NCBI RefSeq assembly: GCF_000217955.3
Contig: NZ_AFOY02000004.1
Location: 186,001-250,000, forward strand
Reading direction: 5' to 3'
Source of the DNA: Pseudomonas fluorescens HK44
GTDB lineage: Bacteria > Pseudomonadota > Gammaproteobacteria > Pseudomonadales > Pseudomonadaceae
DNA: 64,000 bases
Under the pieces are notes generated by a model. That model was not told where the DNA came from. It worked only from the letters and a program-made list of their open reading frames with translations, and made no database searches. A program made the translations under genes and the position numbers. Below, one piece after another: positions 34,776 through 42,980 of the stretch; positions within the stretch are counted from its first letter, which is position 1; each line of letters starts with the position of its first letter.

Positions 34776-35519
34776 ATGGCACACCAGTCCAAGCGTCACA
34801 CCGGCAACAGCAATCTCCACCTGTACTACGAGGACACCTTTCGCGGTCTACCCGTGATGACGTCCCACATCCCTTTCATTACCGAATACCTCGAAGGCGT
34901 TCATGAGACCACTCAGTTAGCGCTGAACGCTCACCGTCGGGTGTTCGCGGTACGTTTCGATCTACGTTTTCCACATGGCGACCACCCACTCGAATCAGAT
35001 AACACCGTCATCTCCAGATTCGTCGATTCCTTGACTCACAGAATTCAATCAGCACGGGAGCGCTCCAGGCTCCGGAATGGTACCGCTTATCAGGAAGAGG
35101 TGCGCTGGTGCTGGGTCCGGGAGGTCGGGCAGGAGGTGCGTCCGCATTACCACTGCGTCCTGCTGCTCAATAGAGATACGTTCCACACGGTGGGATGCTT
35201 TCAATCAACAAGAGCGAACCTATACAGCCGCATTCAGTCCTCCTGGGCCAGCGCACTGAGGATTTCACTACGGCACCTGGGGACATGCCGCGACAGGCAG
35301 TTTCTTTTCGACTTTGATCCGGGGATCCCAACCATCGCCAAAGTCATAGAGGTAGCGAAACGTCTTTTTCCCGTACAACGTTTTGATCAGGGTCTTGCGG
35401 GCCTCCGAGTTCACGGGTGGGCCCCACCCGTCGGGGGCGGGTATGCCGTAATTCTCACCGGCAATTTCAAACTCATGCATATACCTTCCCTCCCAGCCCA
35501 TTACGATCTGAATCACTGA
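34776..35519 (+). CDS. Inovirus Gp2-like protein with a foreign C-terminus
   Basis: ATG 34776 (RBS GGATCACCTCC). Residues 1-165 look like inovirus-type Gp2/YagK-YfjJ proteins: LHLYYEDTFRGLPV, RVFAVRFDLRFPHG, VRWCWVREVGQEVRPHYHCV, LLLNRDTFHTVG, the last two being the HxH nickase-like region. From about 35270 on, the frame is antisense to a pRiA4b ORF-3-type fragment, so the natural C-terminus is lost. Gp2 proteins occur as solitary genes in many pseudomonads. Product probably not functional in its original role. Confidence 0.65.
   Translation: MAHQSKRHTGNSNLHLYYEDTFRGLPVMTSHIPFITEYLEGVHETTQLALNAHRRVFAVRFDLRFPHGDHPLESDNTVISRFVDSLTHRIQSARERSRLRNGTAYQEEVRWCWVREVGQEVRPHYHCVLLLNRDTFHTVGCFQSTRANLYSRIQSSWASALRISLRHLGTCRDRQFLFDFDPGIPTIAKVIEVAKRLFPVQRFDQGLAGLRVHGWAPPVGGGYAVILTGNFKLMHIPSLPAHYDLNH
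35268..35516 (-). pseudogene. pRiA4b ORF-3-family protein fragment
   Basis: Minus-strand segment with IQIVMGWEGRYMHEFEIAGE and FRYLYDFGDGWDPRIKVEK, the two best-conserved blocks of the plasmid pRiA4b ORF-3 family. The ends of the 180-residue domain are missing on both sides. Overlaps the tail of the Gp2-like frame on the other strand; one of the two is accidental there. Confidence 0.7.
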
Positions 35520-35637
35520 GCGGTTGTGAAAAAACTCTCGCCTACTGCGGCAGCCTCCAAACGCCCGCTGCGGCGTTGCGCTACACAGAAATTAAGGCGC
35601 AGATCATCCGGCCAGCTTCGCCCTCTGGACGGGCGCA

Positions 35638-36903
35638 TCACTGTTCCTGCCAATCCAGGTCGCAGCAGAAGACATAGAGCGTGCCGCCAACCTTGACGGT
35701 CTGCGACAGTGTGATGCACATGCGCGAATCCGCCACCGACAGATAGGGCCGACTGATCTGGATGACCCCTGGTTGCTTCAGTGCCCGGTAGTGGTAGTGC
35801 TTGTGCGACCAGTTGGCGTTGTCGCCATACAGCAGGGGCGCAAAGCGCGCATTCAGCTGCTGTTGGTAGTGCGGGGCATAGACATTGCGCGACACCTGAT
35901 ACCCCGCTTCATTGAGCAGATAGCAGCGCACCGTGCGCGGGTCGCTGAAGAGCAAAGCGCTGCTCAGGTCAAACTGCTGGTTGGCGGCAAAGTGAACCAC
36001 GGCCTGTTGAAACAAGCCTTCTATTTCACGCACATAGTGCTGCAAGTCGGCGTTGCGTTTGACGCTTTGCCACTGCTGGCCGCGCAGCAGGTTGTCGAAG
36101 GTAGTGGCCAAGCCCTGCTCGGCGTCGATGCGGGCCTGTGGTTTGGCAAAGTAGAAGCCCTGAACCATGTCGGCGTTCGCCGCAATGGCCACCAGTGCCT
36201 CGTGTTCGGTTTCCACGCCTTCCACCACTACCAGGCTGCCAGCCTCGTGCAGCAAGCTGACGATGCCGGTGAGAATCCGTTCCACCCGGCGCGAATGACC
36301 GGCATCCTGGATCAGGCGGCGGTCGATCTTGACGATGTCGGGTTGCAGATCCCAGATGCGGTCGAAGTTGGAGTGCCCCGCGCCGAAGTCATCAATGGCG
36401 ATCAGGCAGCCCAGTTGGCGGAAATGGCTGATGAAGCGCTTCAACTGCTCATGATCGCTGACTTCGCTTTCAATGATCTCTATCACCAGTCGATGCGCCG
36501 CAATGCCAGTGGTCTGCAGCAGGTTATGGGTAAAACCAATGTCCGGTTGTTCGCTGACCAGGTGCTGCGAGTTCAAATTGAGAAACAGCCAGGCTTGACC
36601 CGTGGCCTGCCGCGCAAAGTTATGCACATGCAAGATCCGGCAGGTGCGGTCCAGCTCCAGGCTTTCCCTGCTATTACTCGGCATGGCCAGTAGGGTTGCC
36701 GGCGGCTCTGCTGTGCCATCGGCATGGTGTGCGCGAATCAGTCCTTCGTAGCCCACCGCCCGGCCATGCGCGATACTGAAAATCGGCTGGAAATGGCTGG
36801 TCAGTGAGAGGCCACGATAGCGGGTGGCGACGATGGGATCGCTCGGCAGGCCGTGGACTGGCGGACAGGCGGGCGTCTGGTGCGGCTGGACGGTATCGGG
36901 CAT
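35638..36903 (-). CDS. EAL-domain c-di-GMP phosphodiesterase with C-terminal sensor domain
   Basis: 421 residues, ATG 36903 with AAGGAA upstream. EAL domain about residues 25-265: YEGLIRAH (E of EAL), LFLNLNSQHL, VIEIIESEVSDH, IAIDDFGAGHSNF, PDIVKIDRR, VVVEGVETE and QGFYFAKP supply the metal and lysine ligands, so it should hydrolyse c-di-GMP to pGpG. The C-terminus (about 290-420, LLFSDPRTVRCYLLNEAGYQ, ISRPYLSVADSRMCITLSQT) resembles a cytosolic PDC/Cache-like sensor. Third gene of the MCP-NIT-EAL operon; it starts 11 bases after the NIT gene. Confidence 0.9.
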   Translation of the reverse strand: MPDTVQPHQTPACPPVHGLPSDPIVATRYRGLSLTSHFQPIFSIAHGRAVGYEGLIRAHHADGTAEPPATLLAMPSNSRESLELDRTCRILHVHNFARQATGQAWLFLNLNSQHLVSEQPDIGFTHNLLQTTGIAAHRLVIEIIESEVSDHEQLKRFISHFRQLGCLIAIDDFGAGHSNFDRIWDLQPDIVKIDRRLIQDAGHSRRVERILTGIVSLLHEAGSLVVVEGVETEHEALVAIAANADMVQGFYFAKPQARIDAEQGLATTFDNLLRGQQWQSVKRNADLQHYVREIEGLFQQAVVHFAANQQFDLSSALLFSDPRTVRCYLLNEAGYQVSRNVYAPHYQQQLNARFAPLLYGDNANWSHKHYHYRALKQPGVIQISRPYLSVADSRMCITLSQTVKVGGTLYVFCCDLDWQEQ

Positions 36904-36913
36904 CTGCAGTTCC

Positions 36914-37771
36914 TTAGCGGGGTTGGAGCTGAGCCAGCGCCACATCCACCAGGGCCAGCAGTTCATCAATGGCTTGGGTGGCGCGTTGGAAGTAGGTCTT
37001 GGCGGCAATCACGGGTTGTTCCTGATCGAGCAGCTTCTCTTTTGTGCAGCGTAGAAAATCCTCCACCACCTGTTCGCGATGCTGTAGGTGGAACGCGTTA
37101 GCCTGCGGGTGATCGGTGGCGTGGCGTTGCAGAGTGGCGAAGGCCGTGCCGGCCAGCAGCTCGATCTTCTGGTAGAGAAAACGCATCCTCACGCGCTGCT
37201 CGGCGCTGCTCTGACCGGCCGCCGCAATGCCGGTGCCCAGGGCGCGCGCCTGGCCGGCCCATTCTGCCGCCTGGACTACCTCGCGCCAGATGCAGGGCAG
37301 GTAGCCCAGCTCGGCACGGCCCTCGGTCAGATCGATTTCGCTCGCCACATCCTCCATCAGAAAGATGCTGTTGCGAATGATCAGGTGATGCTGCGCCAGA
37401 TTGTTCGCCCGGTCGCTACTGCGCCCTTCGCGCATGCGCGACCAGTGATCGATCAAGCTGCTCCAGGCGTCCCGGTACGTGCCGTCGAACGCCTGGATCG
37501 CACGGATATGCTGGTCCAGCCCCTGGCGTGCGGTGGCAAGGTCCTGACTCAGGCTGGCATCGCCACAGAGCACGCCATTGCTCAGGCCGCGATGGCGCTG
37601 AAACCCGGCTATCAGTGCACGCAACAAGGCCAGTTGGCGAATGTTCAGCTGGATATGTTGGCGCTTTTGCCGCTGCAGGCGTCGGTGCAAGCCATAGAAC
37701 AACAGCAGGATCAGGGTGGCCAGGGCGGTGGCAGCGGTGAGCAAGAGCGGTAGTTCGTGCAATCCATTCAT
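36914..37771 (-). CDS. Membrane-anchored nitrate/nitrite-sensing (NIT) domain protein
   Basis: 285 residues: one N-terminal membrane segment (LLLTAATALATLILLLFYGL) followed by an all-helical NIT-like domain with LIAGFQRHRGLSNGVLCGD, a typical paired-arginine helix, and NSIFLMEDVASEIDL. NIT domains in NasR, MCPs and kinases bind nitrate or nitrite. There is no output domain, so it presumably works with the MCP upstream or the EAL enzyme downstream. It lies 5 bases after the MCP gene. Ligand assignment is inference. Confidence 0.75.
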   Translation of the reverse strand: MNGLHELPLLLTAATALATLILLLFYGLHRRLQRQKRQHIQLNIRQLALLRALIAGFQRHRGLSNGVLCGDASLSQDLATARQGLDQHIRAIQAFDGTYRDAWSSLIDHWSRMREGRSSDRANNLAQHHLIIRNSIFLMEDVASEIDLTEGRAELGYLPCIWREVVQAAEWAGQARALGTGIAAAGQSSAEQRVRMRFLYQKIELLAGTAFATLQRHATDHPQANAFHLQHREQVVEDFLRCTKEKLLDQEQPVIAAKTYFQRATQAIDELLALVDVALAQLQPR

Positions 37772-37776
37772 GCTGA

Positions 37777-38901
37777 TTATCCCGTCAGATGAGCCAGATG
37801 GTGGGCGATGGATCGCGCCTGATCGGCGGCCTGCAGGTTGTCGGCATTGCCTTGGCGGACGCGGTCGGCCAGTTCGGCAATTTCCGCCACGGCCTTGCCC
37901 TGTTGTTCGGTACTGACCGCCACTAGGTCGACCTGTCCGGTCAATTGCTTGGTGCGCTGTTGCACCTGATTGAGCAGCGTGCAGACCGCCTCGGAACTGG
38001 CGGCGCTGCGATGCGCCAGATTGCTCAAGTCGGACACCTGCACCGTGGCATCCTTGATGTGCTGTTGCACCGATTCGATGTTGCGACTGATTTCTGCCGC
38101 CGACTCTTGACTGTGTAAGGCCAAGCGGCGAACTTCATCGGCCACTACGGCGAAGCCACGGCCGCTCTCACCTGCGCGGGCAGCTTCGATGGCCGCATTC
38201 AGGGCGATCAGGTTGGTTTGCGAAGCAATCCCGCGGATGGTGCCGGACATTTCATTGATGGTGCGCGAGTTGGTGTTCAGCTGCAGGATCAGTTCGTTGG
38301 TGGTGATGGCTTGCTGCGCCATCTCGGACACCTGCCGCACCAAATTGGTGAGCTGGTCGATCCCGTCGGCCAACTGTTCGCTGGCCACGACGCTGGTCTG
38401 ACGCGATTCATCGGCCAGCGCCGCCACCTGCAAAATGCTCACATTCAGTTGTTCTACCGCCGCTGCGGCGACAGCGGCCGATTCGCTTTGCCCTTCGGCA
38501 TTGCTGGTCACCAGCGCCGCGCTTTGTTCGAGTTCGTGTGAGGAGTGGGATATTTCATCCAGACGCTGCTGTAACAGTTGTTGTTGACGTTGTTCGCGGT
38601 TTAGCCACTGCTGAAAGCTTCGTCTGATCGGCTGCAGCAGCCCCTCGGCAGCGCTGACTGACTCCTGGGCGCCATGCAGGGCGGAGTTTTCACAGTAGCG
38701 TTGCAACTGCCCGATCTCCTGCAACAGCAGCCACAGGCTGGCAATGGCCAGGTAGGCCAGTACCGCCCACAACGGCCCTGTTGGCAGCGTCGAAGCGGTC
38801 AGGCCGCCGCCCGTCAGGCTAATCGCCAACAGCGTGCGGATCATGCCGAGGATGCCCAGTTCGCGCAGCAGCAAGAGCGCAGGGTAGGTGAGCCACTTCA
38901 T
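37777..38901 (-). CDS. Methyl-accepting chemotaxis protein
   Basis: 374 residues. Two N-terminal membrane segments (about 5-35 and 45-65) with hardly any periplasmic part, then a cytoplasmic MCP signalling domain with the hairpin tip [21 protein letters not shown] and [20 protein letters not shown]. No ligand domain, so sensing may come from the NIT protein encoded next. A strong stem-loop with a T-run ends 27 bases before its ATG (38928-38977), so transcripts from further upstream must pass a terminator-like element. Confidence 0.9.
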   Translation of the reverse strand: MKWLTYPALLLLRELGILGMIRTLLAISLTGGGLTASTLPTGPLWAVLAYLAIASLWLLLQEIGQLQRYCENSALHGAQESVSAAEGLLQPIRRSFQQWLNREQRQQQLLQQRLDEISHSSHELEQSAALVTSNAEGQSESAAVAAAAVEQLNVSILQVAALADESRQTSVVASEQLADGIDQLTNLVRQVSEMAQQAITTNELILQLNTNSRTINEMSGTIRGIASQTNLIALNAAIEAARAGESGRGFAVVADEVRRLALHSQESAAEISRNIESVQQHIKDATVQVSDLSNLAHRSAASSEAVCTLLNQVQQRTKQLTGQVDLVAVSTEQQGKAVAEIAELADRVRQGNADNLQAADQARSIAHHLAHLTG

Positions 38902-38927
38902 GTGTCTGAATCTCCAATGCGGTAGCC

Positions 38928-38977
38928 AAAAAAAAACGCCTGAAGCCGCTGCGAAATATCCGCAGCGGGTTCAGGCG
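38928..38977 (-). terminator. Terminator-like hairpin directly before the MCP-NIT-EAL operon
   Basis: CGCCTGAA-CCGCTGCG and their complements form a 16-17-base stem with one mismatch and a 7-base loop, followed on the minus strand by nine T (38936-38928). Only 27 bases separate it from the MCP start, too few for a promoter. It could be an attenuator or the leftover terminator of a deleted gene. Confidence 0.8.
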
Positions 38978-38985
38978 CCTTTGCC

Positions 38986-40042
38986 TTGCAGGAGCGAATC
39001 CTGCTGATGTGATTTGTTAGATAGCAAGAGTGATGCCATAGGTTCTCGGCGGTTTTCAAAGGATCAGACCCACGTCGTGTTGCGCGCAGCTTTTGTAGCG
39101 GTGGGGTACGCGGCGCAGCAATTCCGCAGTTGATTTTCAGACCTTGCTCTGCACCACTAACCTGAGCGGTTCGACCCACCCTGCGCATTATCGCGTCCCA
39201 GGCATCACCTGGCTGACCTGCACGTTTCAACGCATAACTGGGACATGGTCTTTTCAAAGTGGCTGTCGGCGCACCATGAAGGCAACTGAACACTTGCCGT
39301 GCTTGCGAGTGACAAGGCGGCTTCGATAGCCCGACAGTACGTTGGTTACCGTGCGCCCAGCTCGCAGGCTTGGGAGTTTTCCATCACCGCTTCCAGGCCG
39401 GACAGGTTGATCACTGCGGCCCCTTCGAAGAGATGGTGGCGAATGCCGCAGGCGATGGCGGTGGAGTAGTCGGAGCGGTGCAGCACCCAGCGGTCTTCGG
39501 TTATCAGTTGTTGTCGCTCGGGCAGGGTCGTGGGGTTCGCAGGTAACTGCCAACCCTACCGCGACCGATCAGAGGGCAGTTGCTCAGTTTTCACCGGGTC
39601 TGCCAGGTGCTACGTGCGCTTAAGGCTTCAACTCGCTGGGTAAATCTGAGCTCGGTAGGAGCAACATGTTCAATCGTCTGGTGGAGGCATGGGCTAGCGC
39701 CAACATGGAAGGAGCATATGCCATGAGCGAGAGGGCGAGATGCTTGATCATGCGCCACGATCGACTGCACAGTCGTCGCTGAGGCTTGGGGGGCTGAGGC
39801 TCGATAACTGGTGTGCAGGTTGACTGCTTTCTTTTTTTGCACCTTTTTTGGGGTGGTCTGGTTCGAGTTGTAGAGTTTCCTCGCTCAAAACGCCCTCTAT
39901 GAAGTTCAGCCCAAGCAGTTGAGCTAAATCAGATTGAGTAGGTCGTCTGACAGTGCTGCTGGAGCAACCCTCAGATCATTAGCTGCTGACTAGTTATACA
40001 GATGAGCTAAGCCCCCGCATGCCACGCCTCTGGAATGAACAC
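38986..40042. other. Rearranged stretch without an intact gene
   Basis: Pieces only. On the minus strand about 39345-39550 reads ITEDRWVLHRSDYSTAIACG then LFEGAAVINLSGLEAVMENS, good protein sequence with no start or stop of its own; family not recognised. About 39750-39970 (minus) reads VRRPTQSDLAQLLGLNFIEG then VLSEETLQLEPDHPKK, again without a start. Both look like remnants of deleted genes, possibly including the one controlled by the riboswitch at 40044. Confidence 0.5.
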
Positions 40043-40043
40043 T

Positions 40044-40130
40044 GCTTTCGGTAACCCCGCTGTCATAGGCCGAAGCCTTTAGACCGGAAGTTTTGCGTCC
40101 CCGCCTTTCGACGGGTTTGCCATTATCGTA
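40044..40130 (-). promoter_or_regulatory. Cyclic-di-GMP-I (GEMM-I) riboswitch
   Basis: On the minus strand the conserved core is nearly canonical: GGCAAACCCGTCGAAAGG (P2 stem with GAAA tetraloop), GGGGACGCAAAACTTCC, GGTCTAAAGG (tetraloop receptor side of P3), CCTATGACAGCGGGGTTACC (ligand-binding C and closing strand). Spacing fits the two-stem, GNRA-docked fold. Downstream (towards lower coordinates) no intact gene follows for 1.1 kb until the MCP operon, so its original target seems deleted. No clear expression platform is seen. Confidence 0.85.
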
Positions 40131-40164
40131 TTGCGATCATAAACGAAACTTATAGTTAGATATA

Positions 40165-40270
40165 GTCGGGTAGCCCCGGGTCATTACTGACCCATGGCCC
40201 CCTTTGAAGCGTACGTGCGATTTTCACCGCATACGGCTCAAACCGTTAGTAAGGCTTCCAGGAAGACCGG
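40165..40270 (-). ncRNA. Group II intron 3' remnant (domains V-VI)
   Basis: Minus strand: domain V GAGCCGTATGCGGTGAAAAT then CGCACGTACGCTTC (40206-40239), then a domain VI-like stem with GGGTCAGTAATGACCC and the intron 3' end CTACCCGAC at 40165. Only about 100 bases remain; the GGDEF-EAL gene ends 5 bases beyond. The c-di-GMP riboswitch starts 34 bases into the 3' exon. Confidence 0.8.
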
Positions 40271-40274
40271 CATA

Positions 40275-42956
40275 TCAGCATTTCTGCCTCCCTGGAGCCA
40301 ATACAGTCAGCAACATCGGCTTCATGCTCTCGACTTCTACAGTATTCGTCGGTATTAGGCGCTCGAACTCGATCAGCGGCATGGGCCGGCCAAACAGGTA
40401 GCCCTGGAAGCTCCGGCAACCGAGCTCCAGCAGAGCGATGTATTGCTCTTGACTCTCCACCCCTTCGGCAATCACCTCAAGTTGCAGGCTGCTGGCCAAG
40501 GCGCAGATGGCTCGAATGATTGCCAGACTGTTTGTATCAGCCGGCAGCTCGCGAACGAAGGACTGGTCGATCTTCAATTGATCTAGGGATAATTGCTGCA
40601 AGTAGGCCAGCGACGAGTAACCGGTGCCAAAGTCGTCGATTGAGAAGCGAATGCCATGGGCTTTGAGTTCACTTATGCGAGCAATGGCACCTGGCAAGTC
40701 GTCAAGCAGCAGCGTCTCGGTCAGTTCCAGTTTCAGTCTGTGCGGGTCTGCGCCACTTTGCTCCAAAAGCTGGAGCACTCGCTCGACAAAATTTGTTTGA
40801 TAGAGGAGCCGTGCACTTAAGTTGACGGACAAACTGAGTGATGCCATGGCCGACTGGCGGCGCCACAAGGCCAGCTGACGACAAGCCTTCTGCAGCATTT
40901 GTAAATCCAGTGTCTCAATCAAGCCGGCGTGCTCAGCCACCTCAACAAAGGCAGCTGGACTCAGCAGACCACGCTGAGGGTGTTGCCAGCGTGCCAATAC
41001 TTCAGCGCCAAGCAGACGACCTGTGTCATCTAGCTGCGGCTGCAGATAGGGTATGAACTCATCAGACTGCAGCCCCCGACGGATATCCTGTTCCAGGTTC
41101 AGGCGCTGGATAACCGCCTCCTGCATGCGCGGATCGAAGAAGCGCACCGTATGCTTGCCCGCAGCTTTGGCCTCGTACATCGACAGGTCAGCGCGTTGCA
41201 TGAGTTCATCTATTGAACAAGACCTGTCATTAAACAGTGTCACGCCAATACTGGCACTGCTGCGCAGTTCTAGCCCGTCAATCTGGTACGGCGCGGCCAG
41301 TGTAGCTAACAGTAATGTGGTGACGTGCTCGACCTGCATGGCAGCCTGTTCGGGTTGCTTGTTGAGATGCTCAAGCAGCACCACGAACTCATCGCCGCCA
41401 AGGCGTGCCACGGTGTCACTCACCCGTACTGCACCGTTGAGCCGGGCAGCGGCCAGGCACAAGACCTTGTCACCCATATGATGCCCATGCAGATCGTTGA
41501 TGTTCTTAAACCCGTCGAGGTCGAGAAACATCAGCGCGGCACACTCGCCACTACGCACGCAGCCATCCAACGCGTGCTGCAAGCGATCGAGCAGAAGGCT
41601 CCGATTGGGTAGGTCGGTTAGTCCATCAAAAAAGGCAAGGCGCTGGATACGCTCCTCGGCCGCCTTACGCTCGGAAGTATCGTCAATTGATGCGACATAA
41701 TTGATGACCTGCCCCAGGGAATTTCGCACCGCACTGATCGACAGCCATTCGGGGAATATTTCTCCGTTTTTACGCCGATTCCAGATTTCACCTTGCCAGC
41801 GATCTACCGCCTTGAGCTGTTGCCACATGCTCTGATAAAACGCCAGGCTCTGGCGTCCAGAGTTGAGCAGGCTGGTTCGCTGTCCAATAGCTTCCTCGCG
41901 ACTGTAACCTGTGATAGTGCTGAAGGCCTGATTGACCCGCAGGATGCGGTTGAACTCGTCGGTGATAATCATGCCCTGCTGCGTTTCGAAAGCGGCGGCT
42001 GCGATGCGCAATTCATGTTCGGCATTGACCCGCTGGGTTATATCGCGGGCGAGTACCACCACTGCCTGCTTGCCATTGAGTTGAATATCCAGGCGCTGGG
42101 CATGGCCCTCAAGCACCTTTATGCCGTCTGCACTCTGCCGAGTGTATTCGATGAACTGCGGTTCATCACTAGCGAGGGTTTGCTTGATAAAGGCCATAAA
42201 ACGCTCGGCTTCGCGTTGAGGCAATACCTCCTGCACGCGTTGGCCGATACGTGCGATCCAGGCATCAGCGTGCGCCCATTCCTTGGAAGGGGTCACCTCT
42301 AAATAGAGACCGTCTTCATCCAACACTAATAGGGTGTCAGGGATCGCCTCGGTGATTGCGCGTAGGCGCGACTCCCTCAGTTGCAGCGCAAGCTCTGTTC
42401 GCTTGCGCTGCGCGACCTCTTTGAACATCAGGCCAAGCACAACCGTCGCAATTGGCATGACCAGTAGTAAGGGCACAGCCATCTGTTCGCGGCTGGATGC
42501 CGCTTGTGTTGCAGGCAACAACAGCCAGTCCAGAACTGACATAAGTAGACCAAAAATCCAAAGTTGCCAGGGATCGATGCGGAACGTGCCACGCTGAAAA
42601 AAATGCCGGTAGGAAAGGCCAAGCAGTATGGACAGGCCGATCTCAGCCAAGCCATAGGCCATACCGCTGCCGCCCATCCATAGCCGGTAAATGCTCGCAA
42701 TCACGCCTGCGACGCCAGCTACCAGCGGCCCGCTAAACAGCGCGACCATACTTAGAACCACACTGCGGCTATCGAAGAATATGCCGGGCTCTGGCGAGAT
42801 CGGGCTTAGCATGCCAATCACACAGGTAGCGCCAAATAGCAGGCCTGACACCAGCTGTATGGCCGTGCTGTGCTCGTCCCTGCACCGCAGGATGAACGCA
42901 TGTAACCAGCACAATGCCAACAGCAGAGCGGCGCCATTCATAAAGTCGATAATCAA
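40275..42956 (-). CDS. Membrane GGDEF-EAL protein with two PAS domains
   Basis: 893 residues. N-terminal 5-6 membrane segments (about 5-180, 5TM LytS/YhcK-like: SPEPGIFFDSRSVVLSMVAL, GGSGMAYGLAEIGL), PAS (about 200-320), PAS (325-445), GGDEF with intact ARLGGDEFVVLLEHL and an RxxD inhibitory site (RVSD) five residues before it, then EAL (GAEVLARW, SVNLSARLL, LELTETLLLDD, SIDDFGTGYSSL, LKIDQSFV, VIAEGVESQ, FQGYLFGRP). Both activities could be present. The last residues (GRQKC) run into an intron remnant and may not be native. It lies 25 bases after the Aer-like receptor. Confidence 0.9.
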   Translation of the reverse strand: MIIDFMNGAALLLALCWLHAFILRCRDEHSTAIQLVSGLLFGATCVIGMLSPISPEPGIFFDSRSVVLSMVALFSGPLVAGVAGVIASIYRLWMGGSGMAYGLAEIGLSILLGLSYRHFFQRGTFRIDPWQLWIFGLLMSVLDWLLLPATQAASSREQMAVPLLLVMPIATVVLGLMFKEVAQRKRTELALQLRESRLRAITEAIPDTLLVLDEDGLYLEVTPSKEWAHADAWIARIGQRVQEVLPQREAERFMAFIKQTLASDEPQFIEYTRQSADGIKVLEGHAQRLDIQLNGKQAVVVLARDITQRVNAEHELRIAAAAFETQQGMIITDEFNRILRVNQAFSTITGYSREEAIGQRTSLLNSGRQSLAFYQSMWQQLKAVDRWQGEIWNRRKNGEIFPEWLSISAVRNSLGQVINYVASIDDTSERKAAEERIQRLAFFDGLTDLPNRSLLLDRLQHALDGCVRSGECAALMFLDLDGFKNINDLHGHHMGDKVLCLAAARLNGAVRVSDTVARLGGDEFVVLLEHLNKQPEQAAMQVEHVTTLLLATLAAPYQIDGLELRSSASIGVTLFNDRSCSIDELMQRADLSMYEAKAAGKHTVRFFDPRMQEAVIQRLNLEQDIRRGLQSDEFIPYLQPQLDDTGRLLGAEVLARWQHPQRGLLSPAAFVEVAEHAGLIETLDLQMLQKACRQLALWRRQSAMASLSLSVNLSARLLYQTNFVERVLQLLEQSGADPHRLKLELTETLLLDDLPGAIARISELKAHGIRFSIDDFGTGYSSLAYLQQLSLDQLKIDQSFVRELPADTNSLAIIRAICALASSLQLEVIAEGVESQEQYIALLELGCRSFQGYLFGRPMPLIEFERLIPTNTVEVESMKPMLLTVLAPGRQKC

Positions 42957-42980
42957 GACGAGACCCCTTCCATAGGACAG

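Noticed and set aside
39591..39842. Minus-strand open frame of 83 codons downstream of the c-di-GMP riboswitch, considered as its target.
   Set aside because: Starts at a non-ATG codon within a Lys-rich stretch without ribosome-binding site; the region appears to be rearranged remnants.
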